Shown: piece by piece, positions 55,230-64,000 of the stretch
Numbering within the stretch: position 1 is the stretch's first letter
Layout: each line of letters begins with the position of its first letter
NCBI RefSeq assembly: GCF_036812735.1
Contig: NZ_CP117523.1
Span: 3,658,001 to 3,722,000 of the forward strand
Length of the DNA stretch: 64,000 bases
Source of the DNA: Terrisporobacter glycolicus ATCC 14880 = DSM 1288
GTDB taxonomy: Bacteria > Bacillota > Clostridia > Peptostreptococcales > Peptostreptococcaceae
Direction: 5' to 3'
Translations under genes and position numbers: made by a program
The notes under the pieces: generated by a model
Seen by the model: only the letters and a program-made list of their open reading frames with translations
Databases searched by the model: none
What the model was told of the DNA's origin: nothing

Positions 55230-56069
55230 TTATTTTGCTAGTTCTAAAGCTTGTTGCATATATTCATCCGTTTTTCCTTCTTTATCTAATCTTGCTATTG
55301 TATCATTTACAGATTTTAAAAATGCAGTATTATCAACTTTATCATCTGATTTTTTAATAGCTGCTGCTGCAGTTTCTGCAACTTCATCACCTACAGTTGA
55401 ATTTCCTATAGCTATATTCTTATAATTTTTAACATTTATTTCAGCTACTGCTTTACCTGTAACTATAACATCTATTTTTCCATTTTGAAGCTCTAGCATT
55501 AAATCTGGCATTTTCTTTAATTGTGTGGCATCTGTTATTCCTAAATCACCAGTAACATAGTCCGCTTGAGTTGTTCCTTTTTGAACTCCCACTTTTAATT
55601 TTTTTAAATCATCTGAATTTTTTATAGAGTCTTCTTTTCCTTTTGATACTATACATACATTGCTATTTGTATAATATATTTCTGAAAAATCAACACTTTT
55701 CTTTCTAGTTTCATCTGGAGTCATTCCTGCTAAGACTATATCAACTTTATCCGCTTGTAAAGCTCCTAATAATCCATCAAAATCCATATCTGTATATTCA
55801 ACTTTTACTCCCATATCTTTTGCCATTTCTTGAACCATAAAATCATCGAATCCAACTATTTTATCTTTTCCATCGACAACTTTATGGAATTCATAAGGTG
55901 AGTATTCAGCACTTGTTCCTACTTTTAATACTCCTGCATCCTTAATTTGTTGAAGTTTATCCGTGGCTTCAGTTTTATCTCCTTTATCTCCACCACTTGA
56001 ACAGCCTACTAATGATATAGTCATCATTGAAGCTAACGTTAATCCTAATATTTTCTTTAATCCTTTCAT
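55230..56069 (-). CDS. Amino acid ABC transporter substrate-binding lipoprotein
   Basis: A 279-residue family 3 solute-binding lipoprotein. The lipobox SLVGC puts the lipidated cysteine at about 23. The family pattern runs LKVGTSAEYSPYEFH, VGFDDFMVQEMAKDMG, DIVLAGMTPDETRKKSVDFSEIYY. Members with this layout often bind Arg, Gln or cystine. The T-box leader, best read as AGA (Arg), makes arginine the first guess. AAGGAGGA precedes the ATG. Confidence 0.92.
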   Translation of the reverse strand: MKGLKKILGLTLASMMTISLVGCSSGGDKGDKTEATDKLQQIKDAGVLKVGTSAEYSPYEFHKVVDGKDKIVGFDDFMVQEMAKDMGVKVEYTDMDFDGLLGALQADKVDIVLAGMTPDETRKKSVDFSEIYYTNSNVCIVSKGKEDSIKNSDDLKKLKVGVQKGTTQADYVTGDLGITDATQLKKMPDLMLELQNGKIDVIVTGKAVAEINVKNYKNIAIGNSTVGDEVAETAAAAIKKSDDKVDNTAFLKSVNDTIARLDKEGKTDEYMQQALELAK

Positions 56070-56124
56070 TTCAATATCCTCCTTTATATTTTTATATAAT
56101 TAATTTCAATTTTCCAAAATAAAA

Positions 56125-56212
56125 ATTCACTTGGCTTAAGCCACTGCGTGTGCGCTATACTTCATGTCGCCAACGAGATTCCTTCGCTACCGCTGAGTTA
56201 ACTACCTTGCTA
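56125..56212 (-). other. GC-rich structured non-coding block between T-box and transporter
   Basis: About 88 bases with far higher G+C than anything nearby and no open frame. On the minus strand it shows AGTTAACT, AGCGA/TCGTT, GCGCACACGC and the GGCTTAAGCC palindrome, so it can fold into several short stems. It does not match the T-box core and lacks a terminal T run. Candidates are a dispersed repeat, a small mobile-element relic or a second RNA switch. Confidence 0.45.
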
Positions 56213-56227
56213 AAACTAATAGATTAT

Positions 56228-56266
56228 AAAATATATGTTATCCTCAGAACAGATAACATATATTTT
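56228..56266. repeat. 15-bp perfect inverted repeat after the T-box
   Basis: AAAATATATGTTATC (56228-56242) and its exact complement (56252-56266) flank a nine-base loop. The stem has no GC clamp beyond one end, so it is not a strong terminator. It lies between the T-box terminator and the GC-rich block. Confidence 0.75.
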
Positions 56267-56277
56267 CCTTACAATTA

Positions 56278-56520
56278 AAAAAGTCCCTTAGTCATAATGA
56301 CTAAGAGACGAATTAACCGCGTTACCACTCTTGTTGATAGGTAGTGCACTTACCTATCCACTCAAACCCTTAAGGCAGGCGCTACCTATTATCATACTTA
56401 AGTTCTGATAATCTTCTCCAAAGCTCTATTCACTCTAAACTTTATTATTAGGCTCACACCATTCCCTAATTCGCTGTAACTCCATTTAGGCTACTCTCTT
56501 TTTCATAGAATTTTCTTTTT
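56278..56520 (-). promoter_or_regulatory. T-box leader of the amino acid ABC operon (specifier AGA, Arg, likely)
   Basis: On the minus strand a Stem I begins with GAGAGTAGCC (AGTA at 56492-56495) and carries the GAATGGTGTGAG distal loop sequence. The T-box AGAGTGGTAACGCGG (56317-56331) differs from the usual GGGTGGTACCGCG in two places but keeps the TGG that pairs with uncharged tRNA. The terminator at 56278-56310 (GTCTCTTAGTCAT/ATGACTAAGGGAC then six T) completes it. The specifier loop before CTTTGGAG reads AGA (56425-56427). Uncharged tRNA-Arg would turn the transporter on. Confidence 0.85.
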
Positions 56521-56607
56521 TCAAATTATTAATAAAATTATAGTTAGATAATTTACCTTTGTCAATAATAAATTTCAGAATTTTTTAATTTTTGTTTATG
56601 TTTTTAT

Positions 56608-58650
56608 TTATAGCTGCTTTATAATATTATTTCTCATACATAGTTTGTAATCTAAAGTTTTTTCTTCATTTTTGAACTTAACTTGTACTATATCCCCATC
56701 TTTACCCACAATTCTTCCATTTCCAAAACTTTTGTGATAAAGTTTATCCCCAATTTTAACACTTTTCATCTCTTCATTTGTTGGTATCTTTATATCATTC
56801 AAAAATCTTGATTCATAAGCCTTTTTTCCATATTTATTTATGGGAGAACTTAATGTTAAGCTTTCTTCTGCACGAGTCATACCTACGTACATAAGCCTTC
56901 TTTCCTCTTCTATTTGCTCAGATTTTTTGTCATCATCATCAACATCGTAAGACTTCTCATGGGGAATCGTTCCTTCATTAATTCCTATAATATAGACATA
57001 TCTGAATTCTAATCCCTTGGCACTATGCATGGTAGTAAATACTACTCCATCTAATTCCTTTTTATACTGATTTTGCTCCAACTCTGCCTTAACTTTTTCT
57101 ATATGCTCTAAATATTCTTCAGTAGTTTCAAAGTTAGATGCAGAACTTTCTATCTCATTCAAAATTTCTATTAATCCATTTGTCTTTATTTTTCTATTCA
57201 TACAATAATCTAAAATATACTTATCATAATCTAAAGTTGTTCTTATATATGATATGGCATCTTGTGGACATTGATGTTTTAAATAACTTATATCAATATC
57301 TAAATCATTTATAGTTTTCACTTGTTTTGGATGAAGATTGCACTTTGTTATTAAAGCATTTACAAAGTCTTTGTCTTCCTTAATTTGATTTAAGTTATCT
57401 CTGGATATATATCTAAAAGGCTTATTAATAATTCTTATCCAATCCTCATTGTTGTGTTTTTTTACAGCAATTTTTAAGTAAGACAATATATCTCTTGCTG
57501 CCCAGTGATCGTATATTGTCACTATTGAATCTTTTATGGTAAAAGGTATCCTCATGTCCATGAATACATCTACAAGTGCTCTAGATTGAATATTTGTCCT
57601 GTAGATCACTGCAAAATCACTATATTCTACATAATCCTTTTTAATTTCTTCTAAAATTTCTTTCCCAATTTGAATTGCCTCATCTTCTGAATCCTTTGGT
57701 TTAATATAATTTACTATTGCACCTTCTCCTTGATTACATTTTATGGTTTTATCATATCTACTAACGTTTTTTTCTATTAATTTATTAGATACGTCAATTA
57801 TTTCTTTTTTAGATCTGTAATTAATGTCTAATAAAATCTTTTCTGTTCCTTTAAAATACTCTTCAAACTGTAATAAAAAATCAGGTCTAGAACCTCTAAA
57901 TCCATATATACTTTGGTCTTCATCTCCTACAACAAATATATTATTATTTGGATTTGACATTAGCTTTAATACTTCAAATTGCACTCTATTTATATCCTGG
58001 AACTCATCTACTAAAATGTATTTATAAACTTGTCTAACCATGTCTAAAGCCTGTTTATTTTGATTCAACAAATAATAAGTTCTCAGCAACATATCATCAA
58101 AGTCTATTTTTTTAACTTGTTCCTTATATTCTTCGTACATATTGTAAGTATTTATAAATTCATCTTTTGTTAAAATTTCTGATTCAAAATCTTGCTTTTC
58201 CATTAGCTCATTTTTAACATAAGAAATCTCATTTATAACTTGTCCAACTGTTTCATCATCTTCGCCATTTTCTACTTCTAAATTTTTAAGTATCCCTTTA
58301 ATCGTATTTCTTTTTGTTTTTTCATCAAGAATACTATTCATCTCGTATTTTCCAAAATACCTTAAAATTTTATAAAAAACAGCATGAAATGTTCCAAAAG
58401 TAACTTTGTTTATTCTGCTGTCCTTGCAAATTTGAAGAGCTCTATTTCTCATTTCCATGGAAGAGTTCTTTGTGAAACTTATTGCTAATATTCTTGTTGG
58501 AGGAATATTATTATTCACTATCATATTTGCGATTCTATAAGTTATAACTCTTGTTTTACCTGATCCAGGCCCAGCTAACACCATGCATGGTCCATCAACA
58601 TGCTCCACTGCTTTTCTTTGATTTTCGTTTAATTTATCTTTATCAATCAT
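56608..58650 (-). CDS. UvrD/PcrA-type DNA helicase
   Basis: A 680-residue superfamily 1A 3'-5' helicase. It shows Q motif LNENQRKAVEH, Walker A AGPGSGKTRVI, motif Ia FTKNSSMEMR, motif II LVDEFQDIN, motif III GDEDQSIYGFRG, motif V TMHSAKGLEF and motif VI YVGMTRAEE. The C-terminal 60 residues (KIGDKLYHKSFGNGRIV) resemble the PcrA tail that contacts RNA polymerase. It is shorter than PcrA and may be a second UvrD-like helicase. Confidence 0.93.
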   Translation of the reverse strand: MIDKDKLNENQRKAVEHVDGPCMVLAGPGSGKTRVITYRIANMIVNNNIPPTRILAISFTKNSSMEMRNRALQICKDSRINKVTFGTFHAVFYKILRYFGKYEMNSILDEKTKRNTIKGILKNLEVENGEDDETVGQVINEISYVKNELMEKQDFESEILTKDEFINTYNMYEEYKEQVKKIDFDDMLLRTYYLLNQNKQALDMVRQVYKYILVDEFQDINRVQFEVLKLMSNPNNNIFVVGDEDQSIYGFRGSRPDFLLQFEEYFKGTEKILLDINYRSKKEIIDVSNKLIEKNVSRYDKTIKCNQGEGAIVNYIKPKDSEDEAIQIGKEILEEIKKDYVEYSDFAVIYRTNIQSRALVDVFMDMRIPFTIKDSIVTIYDHWAARDILSYLKIAVKKHNNEDWIRIINKPFRYISRDNLNQIKEDKDFVNALITKCNLHPKQVKTINDLDIDISYLKHQCPQDAISYIRTTLDYDKYILDYCMNRKIKTNGLIEILNEIESSASNFETTEEYLEHIEKVKAELEQNQYKKELDGVVFTTMHSAKGLEFRYVYIIGINEGTIPHEKSYDVDDDDKKSEQIEEERRLMYVGMTRAEESLTLSSPINKYGKKAYESRFLNDIKIPTNEEMKSVKIGDKLYHKSFGNGRIVGKDGDIVQVKFKNEEKTLDYKLCMRNNIIKQL

Positions 58651-58780
58651 CTTTTCCCACCTTGAAGTATTTGTCTATTTATTTATAAAATTACATTTAC
58701 TATCATTTCTATTTAATATATGATTAAATTAATTTATTCAACGTCTATTATAGTACAAAATTGAAAAAAGGAGAAATACC

Positions 58781-59698
58781 ATGAAAATCATAGAAAGAAT
58801 ATTGATAAATGAAAAATTAAACATGAATAGTAACACCTTTATATTCGACATTGAAACTACTGGATTAAGTCCAAAATTTTGCAAAGTTATTTTAATCGGT
58901 ATTCTATATAATTGCCAAGATAAGACTGTTATTAAACAATTTTTTGCAGAAAATGAAGACGAAGAAAAAGAATTGCTTATGGCTTTTGTTGATAATATTA
59001 AATGTTTCAAAAGACATGTAACTTATAATGGACTAAGTTTTGACATAGGATTTGTAAATTACAGATTAAAAAAACACCATATTGATTTCAATTTAGATAA
59101 AGAAGATGACTTTGATATCTTTAGATTCATTAAATCATTTAAATCTCCTCTAGGTTTGGAGGATTGTAGTTTAAACTCAGTTGAAACATACTTTGGCATT
59201 CATAGAGATGATGTTATAGATGGTGGAGAAAGCGTAAAATTATATAAAGAATTTGTTAAAAACAAAGATTATAAGATCATGGATACTATTCTTTTACATA
59301 ATTACGAAGATATTTATAATTTAAGTAAACTTGTAAATATTAAAGATTTAGTAGGAGAAAAATTGGATTTAATAGAACTAAGTGGTATTAATTATAATCT
59401 TAAAATTTTTCCTTTAAACTATAAAATAAATGCAAAAAAGTTATGTATGAATTATTTTATTTTCGCTGGAGTACACAATAATATTTCAATTTACAACGAC
59501 AATTATTCTATAATATGTCAAAATAATAATATTTCTCTGGAAATAAATATCAGTAAAGGTATAGATAAAGATAAAAATACCATATTATTTTATAATTTAT
59601 CGAAAATTATTCCTCTTAAGTTTAATGATAATATTCTAAATTCAAATATTTACTCCTTATGCAATTTTATAATAAAAAAAGAGCTTTGTAATATTTAA
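58781..59698 (+). CDS. RNase H-like (YprB/DEDD) exonuclease-domain protein
   Basis: A 305-residue protein whose first 190 residues are a DEDD exonuclease-like domain of the YprB type. Motif I is FDIETTGL (D, E), motif II YNGLSFDIGFVN (D) and motif III HNYEDIYNLSKL (H, D). The last 110 residues are low-complexity and poorly conserved-looking. The role is presumably nucleic acid processing, with no partner visible. It is divergent from the UvrD-type helicase, and the ribosome site AAAGGAG is good. Confidence 0.8.
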   Translation: MKIIERILINEKLNMNSNTFIFDIETTGLSPKFCKVILIGILYNCQDKTVIKQFFAENEDEEKELLMAFVDNIKCFKRHVTYNGLSFDIGFVNYRLKKHHIDFNLDKEDDFDIFRFIKSFKSPLGLEDCSLNSVETYFGIHRDDVIDGGESVKLYKEFVKNKDYKIMDTILLHNYEDIYNLSKLVNIKDLVGEKLDLIELSGINYNLKIFPLNYKINAKKLCMNYFIFAGVHNNISIYNDNYSIICQNNNISLEINISKGIDKDKNTILFYNLSKIIPLKFNDNILNSNIYSLCNFIIKKELCNI

Positions 59699-59710
59699 AT
59701 TATTTAACAT

Positions 59711-59758
59711 AAAAAGCTATATAACTAGACTGTTTTCAGCTATCTATATAGCTTTTTT
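59711..59758. terminator. Bidirectional terminator between the exonuclease and YdcF genes
   Basis: AAAAAGCTATATA/TATATAGCTTTTTT stem with a long loop. Confidence 0.85.
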
Positions 59759-59761
59759 AAT

Positions 59762-60526
59762 TTAACTAATAAGGCTAATTTTTATACTTCTATAAAAATC
59801 TATAATACTGGTTGAGTACTCTCTTATCATATAATATATCCTACTTGATAAGCTACTTGTGGAACATAGACCTTCATTATCAATTCCTAGAATACTAGCT
59901 ATAAATCTTCCCCTAAATAAATGATAATCACTAGTAACAATCAAAGCTTTATTTTCTAAATTTAAATCTTCCATTATATCTTTGCTAAACATTATATTTT
60001 CTAAAGTTGTAGTTGCTTTATTTTCTAATATTATATTATCTTCATCTACTCCATTTTCTACAAGATAATTTTTCATTGCTGATGCTTCCGTCATTACTTC
60101 GTCTTTACCTTGCCCACCAGATACAATTATATTTATATGTTTATTTTGATTGTAATACTCCATTGCTTTGTCTAGCCTTTGTTTTAGAGTCTTAGATACA
60201 CCATCTTTATTTACTTTAGCTCCTAAAACTATCATCGTACTCATACTATTTGTAGAATTTACATCCTGGGTTTTATACATATTTATGATGATTGCACTTT
60301 GCAATAAAATAAATGATGTTATAAATAATATCATTACTGCTTTATAAATTTTGTATATTACTTTTATATATTTATTCTTATAAGCAATATTTCTAGCACT
60401 TATTAGTAAATATATAAGTAAAGTTGATACAACTATAAACACTGTAGAAAAACTTAATCCCCATTGAGATAATGCTAATATTATTGGAATACTTAGTGCT
60501 ATAAGTAATTTTATATTTTTATTCAT
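59762..60526 (-). CDS. YdcF/SanA-family membrane protein (DUF218)
   Basis: A 254-residue protein with N-terminal membrane segments (about 6-45 and 62-86) and an extracytoplasmic DUF218 domain. It has the block MIVLGAKV, VSGGQGKDEVMTEASAM and KATTTLENIMFS, ending in VTSDYHLFRG. The family has roles in envelope permeability and SAM binding reported, none firm. It stands alone with its own terminator side. Confidence 0.88.
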   Translation of the reverse strand: MNKNIKLLIALSIPIILALSQWGLSFSTVFIVVSTLLIYLLISARNIAYKNKYIKVIYKIYKAVMILFITSFILLQSAIIINMYKTQDVNSTNSMSTMIVLGAKVNKDGVSKTLKQRLDKAMEYYNQNKHINIIVSGGQGKDEVMTEASAMKNYLVENGVDEDNIILENKATTTLENIMFSKDIMEDLNLENKALIVTSDYHLFRGRFIASILGIDNEGLCSTSSLSSRIYYMIREYSTSIIDFYRSIKISLIS

Positions 60527-60596
60527 ACCTATTCTCCCTTACAATTTACGATTATCCTTTATTCGCAATCAATTATAACATACTAAATCACAACTC

Positions 60597-60652
60597 AAAA
60601 AGGAGTGATTTAATCAATATTAAATTATTCACTAAATCACTCCTTAATTTCA
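60597..60652 (-). terminator. Terminator after the ClC gene
   Basis: AAGGAGTGATTTA/TAAATCACTCCTT stem closing a long loop, followed by TTTTTGAG on the minus strand. Confidence 0.75.
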
Positions 60653-60667
60653 ATTTTTAATTATTTA

Positions 60668-62233
60668 TTAAACTGTAGATGCCATTTCTAATATATCTTC
60701 TAACATACATGAAGCACTATCTTCGTTTGTCATTACTACTAATAAATCACCTGCATAAATTTTTGTATCTCCCCTAGGCAAAATTTCTTTTTCACCTCTG
60801 TGTATTGATACAACTAAACAATTCTCAGGCCATTCTATGTCTTTTATTTGTTTATTATCTAGATCACTATATATTTGTACTACTATTTCTATTAATGTTT
60901 TCTTTCCTGCTCTACCTTCATATTTATTAGTTCCTTTAGCTAAGATTCTACTCAATAAACTTTCATAAATTGGCGCAGAATTTAAAATATCTGAAGTTAA
61001 TTGAGAAACTATTACAACTACTGCTAAAGCTAATAAATGATTTAATGAACCTGTCATCTCAGAAATTAGCAATATTGCTGTAATAGGTGCTTTTACTATT
61101 GAAGCAAAATGACCTGCCATTGCAAGAACAATAAAGTTTACTAAATAGACATCTGGTATTCCTAAATATTTAACATATATAAGCCCTACAAAATTACCTA
61201 CTAAAGCTCCTAAAACTAGTAGTGGGAAAAATATACCTCCTGGAACTCCAGATCCAAAACTAATAAAAGTAAATAGGAATTTTATAATTATTAATGAAAA
61301 TAAAAATATTAAAGTAAATTGACTTTCTTTTAAGGTCATGATTAAATCATGGCCTCCACCTAAAACTATAGGACATAACATTCCTATTATTCCTGTCATT
61401 ACAAAAGGAATAATACATTTTATCTCTACAGATGTGTTTAATTTTTTATATAGATCCTGAGTTTTTAAGAGACCACTACTGAATATAACTCCACTAACAC
61501 CTATAATTATACCAAGGATTATCAAACCCCAATAATATTTTAAAGGTAAAGAATTTAATTTTGAAAAATGTAAAGATGGTGCCATACCAAAGAAATTTTT
61601 TGAAATAAAATCAGCAGTTAAAGATGCTATCATTGCTGATACTAGCACCAATGGTGAAAAGTTTTTATGAGTTTCCTCCAAAGAAAACATCACACCTGAT
61701 ATGGGTGCATTAAATGCTGCAGAAAGACCTGCACTTGCTCCACTTGTTATTAAATACTTCTTTTCATTTTCTAATTTGTTGCTTTTCTCAGAAATTCCCT
61801 CACCAATACAAGCTCCCATTTGTACCGATGGGCCTTCCCTTCCAAGAGAAAGTCCTGCTCCTAAACAAATTAATCCGCCCATAAACTTATAAATCAATAC
61901 CTTAAACCAATTTTGTTTTAAGTTTCTAGTTAATATTCCCTCAACTTGAGGAATACCGCTACCGCTTATCATAGGCTCTTTTTTTACCATCTTACCAACT
62001 ATAAACCCTAGAAAAATTAAAATTAAAAATAGAATAGGTATTAATATTATATCTTCTATAGCTTTATTGTATAAATTTATAAATAGGGGGCTTACTTTCA
62101 ATAATAGCATTCTGTGTATTACAATTACTAAGCCTACTATAATACCTATCAATAAAGAATCCATAATTAATCTGTATTTTAGATTTTCAAGTCGTTTTAA
62201 CATATTATATACTCTGTCTTTCTTTGTATCCAT
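60668..62233 (-). CDS. ClC-family chloride channel/transporter with TrkA-C domain
   Basis: A 521-residue ClC protein. The ion-path motifs are GSGIP (SGSGIPQVEG), GREGP with the gating glutamate (LGREGPSVQMG), and GSGVPGGIFFPLLV. A C-terminal TrkA_C domain (about 440-521, DIEWPENCLVVSIHRGEKEILPRGDTKI) replaces the CBS domains of other ClCs. The start is ATG at 62233 behind GGAGAT; the longer frame adds 52 residues of unlikely leader. It is divergent from the cation antiporter. Confidence 0.94.
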   Translation of the reverse strand: MDTKKDRVYNMLKRLENLKYRLIMDSLLIGIIVGLVIVIHRMLLLKVSPLFINLYNKAIEDIILIPILFLILIFLGFIVGKMVKKEPMISGSGIPQVEGILTRNLKQNWFKVLIYKFMGGLICLGAGLSLGREGPSVQMGACIGEGISEKSNKLENEKKYLITSGASAGLSAAFNAPISGVMFSLEETHKNFSPLVLVSAMIASLTADFISKNFFGMAPSLHFSKLNSLPLKYYWGLIILGIIIGVSGVIFSSGLLKTQDLYKKLNTSVEIKCIIPFVMTGIIGMLCPIVLGGGHDLIMTLKESQFTLIFLFSLIIIKFLFTFISFGSGVPGGIFFPLLVLGALVGNFVGLIYVKYLGIPDVYLVNFIVLAMAGHFASIVKAPITAILLISEMTGSLNHLLALAVVVIVSQLTSDILNSAPIYESLLSRILAKGTNKYEGRAGKKTLIEIVVQIYSDLDNKQIKDIEWPENCLVVSIHRGEKEILPRGDTKIYAGDLLVVMTNEDSASCMLEDILEMASTV

Positions 62234-62387
62234 AATATCTCCTTTCAAATCTAATTTTAAACATATTTCATTAAAATTACAACCAATTGAGAAAAATCTT
62301 ATATACGTTAATTTAATATAGCATAATAGAATATAAGTTTTTGCAAATAATAAATTTAACAAAATCATCTCAGAAAGGAAAATCATC

Positions 62388-63623
62388 ATGGTCGAGAATA
62401 TTTCAGCAATTAGTTCTAATGAACTATTACTCGTTATGGCATCAATATCTGTACTAGGTATAATTGGTGCTTATATAGGAGAAAAATTAAAAATCCCCGA
62501 TGTGGTTATATATTTATTATTTGGAGTTGCTTTTGGACCAACTTTTTTTAATTTAGTAAATATTAATTCATTTCCTGTAGCAAATGAGTTGATATTAACA
62601 TTTGGCTCTGCTTTTATACTATATGAAGGTGGTAGTGAAATCAAACTTAAGATTTTAAATAAAGTAAAAATAACGGTTTTGCTATTGGCTTCTTTTGGTG
62701 TATTTTTAACTGCTGCAATAATTGGAGTAAGTTCAAATGCTATATTAAATTTGCCTCTTCAAACTAGTATTTTACTGGGTGCTATAGTAGCTTCAACAGA
62801 CCCAGCTAGTTTGATACCAGTATTTAAGCAAGTAAAAATTCAAAATACTCTAAAACAAACTATTATTAGTGAATCTGCATTTAACGATGCATTTGGCGCT
62901 ATACTTTTTACTTCAATTTTAGCAAGTATAACTCTATCTCAAAAATCCAGCTTACTAGAAACTAGTATGCAACTAGTATTTATGATTTTAATTGGATTAC
63001 TTGTAGGCGCTGGTGTGGCGCTTATTGGAACAGCATTAGCATCTACAAAAATTTACGGTATTTTTGGAAAATATGAAGCCATAATGTCATTAGCCGTAGT
63101 AATCTTTTCTTATGAAATATCTGAAAGATTAGGTGGTAGTGGTTATATGTCTGTTTTTATAGCAGGTTTAGTAACAGGCAATAAAAAACTTTTCAATTTA
63201 TGGATAGAAGACGATATATATATAGAAGGCGTCCACTTTAGAGAAACTATTTCAACAATTGCAAGAATGGCTATATTTATAGTTCTTGGTACTCATTTAG
63301 ATTTGAATGCATTAATTAAATACGGTTGGAAAGCTTTTTTAATAGCATTAATTTTAATTTTTATAGCTCGTCCTATTGTTGTTATAATTTGTACATCACT
63401 TGATATAAAGGCTAAATGGAGCAGAAATGAAAAGTTATTTATGATGTGGATTAGAGAAACTGGTGTTATACCTGCTGCACTTTCAGGAATTGTAGTATCA
63501 AATAAAATTCCTGGCTATGAAATTATTTCATCTACAGTCTTTATGTGTATAGTTATAACACTGTTAGTTCAGGCTAGCACAACAGGTATTGTGGCTAAGA
63601 AATTAAATGTACTAGAAGAATAG
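62388..63623 (+). CDS. Cation:proton antiporter (CPA1/NhaP-type)
   Basis: A 411-residue membrane antiporter with about twelve helices and no C-terminal RCK domain. It has the LKIPDVVIYLLFGVAFGP start, VASTDPASLIPVFKQ (ion-site aspartate) and ESAFNDAFGAILF with the second acidic pair. Na+/H+ or K+/H+ exchange is inferred. It is divergent from the ClC gene, so together they may adjust salt and pH. Confidence 0.92.
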   Translation: MVENISAISSNELLLVMASISVLGIIGAYIGEKLKIPDVVIYLLFGVAFGPTFFNLVNINSFPVANELILTFGSAFILYEGGSEIKLKILNKVKITVLLLASFGVFLTAAIIGVSSNAILNLPLQTSILLGAIVASTDPASLIPVFKQVKIQNTLKQTIISESAFNDAFGAILFTSILASITLSQKSSLLETSMQLVFMILIGLLVGAGVALIGTALASTKIYGIFGKYEAIMSLAVVIFSYEISERLGGSGYMSVFIAGLVTGNKKLFNLWIEDDIYIEGVHFRETISTIARMAIFIVLGTHLDLNALIKYGWKAFLIALILIFIARPIVVIICTSLDIKAKWSRNEKLFMMWIRETGVIPAALSGIVVSNKIPGYEIISSTVFMCIVITLLVQASTTGIVAKKLNVLEE

Positions 63624-63751
63624 TTTTTACAAATATTATCTTTATTTTTCATAAACGCGCTTAATTTTAGTACCTTTTACATATTTTTAATATATTAATA
63701 TAAAAAGTATTAATTTGTGGATATTTATGAAGAAAAAAATATATATTAAAT

Positions 63752-63785
63752 AAAAGAGACTATGGAATAATTTCCATAGTCTTTT
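63752..63785 (+). terminator. Terminator after the cation antiporter
   Basis: AGACTATGGA/TCCATAGTCT stem followed by TTTTG on the plus strand. Confidence 0.85.
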
Positions 63786-63788
63786 GAT

Positions 63789-63881
63789 TGGCGGAGAAGG
63801 AGGGATTCGAACCCTCGCACCGGTTTAATCCAGCCTAATCCCTTAGCAGGGGATCCTCTTGAGCCACTTGAGTACTTCTCC
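63789..63881 (-). tRNA. tRNA-Ser (anticodon GCU)
   Basis: A 93-base class II tRNA with a long variable arm and encoded CCA end. The acceptor stem GGAGAAG/CTTCTCC is perfect, the anticodon loop CTGCTAA reads GCT (63845-63847), and the T loop is GGTTCGAATCC. It decodes AGC/AGU serine codons. Confidence 0.97.
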
Positions 63882-64000
63882 AATACTATTTCATTATATT
63901 ATATGAAAAACTTTTTGTCAACTATTAGTCTCTATTAAATATTATTTGTTTTTAATATTTAATTTTATTATTAACAAAAGCAAAGAAAATTTTCATATTC

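Noticed and set aside
62234-62389. 52-residue N-terminal extension of the ClC protein
   Set aside because: The ribosome site GGAGAT fits ATG at 62233; the extension is hydrophobic AT-rich sequence covering the divergent promoter region.

Overview
The window is AT-rich chromosomal DNA from an endospore-forming anaerobic clostridium, most likely of the Peptostreptococcaceae (relatives of Clostridioides and Paraclostridium). The evidence is the spoIIAA-spoIIAB-sigF block followed by spoVAC-spoVAD-spoVAE, a spoIVB protease, a SCIFF peptide with its radical SAM maturase, pyruvate formate-lyase with its activase, a HemZ-type radical SAM protein, and an almost exclusive use of AGA for arginine. The genus cannot be fixed from the sequence alone. 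I see no prophage, insertion sequence, CRISPR array or rRNA operon.

Positions 1-17250 are a nearly unbroken minus-strand block of housekeeping genes, in transcription order: a BofC-like protein; ruvC-ruvA-ruvB-queA-(PsiE-like)-tgt-yajC-(TIGR04086 membrane protein); the SCIFF peptide scfA, a hairpin, its maturase scfB and a gamma-carbonic-anhydrase-like protein; then recJ-apt-relA-dtd-(MBL hydrolase)-hemZ-hisS, with hisS cut by the window edge. Positions 17400-20410 hold small proteins, several of them cysteine-rich or zinc-ribbon-like, and a decayed MerR regulator. Positions 20595-30930 hold yebC, nadE, a split TauE/SafE permease, a TPR protein, a YigZ/IMPACT protein, a Nudix protein with a damaged Nudix box, a HEAT-repeat protein, hflX, a DUF1461 membrane protein and an ABC-F ATPase.

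Positions 31090-41067 form a sporulation and cell-wall neighbourhood: a zinc-dependent phospholipase-C-like protein with no signal peptide, an N-acetylmuramoyl-L-alanine amidase, an unrecognised low-complexity protein, SpoIVB, a class A penicillin-binding protein, the SpoVA channel proteins, and the sigma-F operon behind a good sigma-H-type promoter. Positions 41580-49464 hold a folate-type ECF S component, a DbpA/CshA-like DEAD-box helicase, a Ca2+/cation antiporter, pflB and pflA, and a fluoride channel. Positions 49815-63623 hold thiI with its cysteine desulfurase, asparaginase, an amino-acid ABC transporter behind a T-box leader (best specifier reading AGA, Arg), a UvrD-type helicase, a YprB-like exonuclease, a YdcF protein, a ClC transporter and a CPA-type antiporter. 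A tRNA-Ser(GCU) closes the window.

The least-explained structures lie between genes. They are (i) a candidate small RNA at about 52427-52562 with its own promoter and terminator and a CCCC motif in each of three hairpin loops; (ii) a GC-rich, structured, non-coding block at 56125-56212 between the T-box terminator and the transporter it should control; (iii) a leader upstream of folT that can pair with its Shine-Dalgarno sequence; and (iv) a terminator-like hairpin that contains the ribosome binding site of the TIGR04086 gene. Where a start was moved from the longest open frame, the reason is a Shine-Dalgarno sequence that only fits the inner codon.
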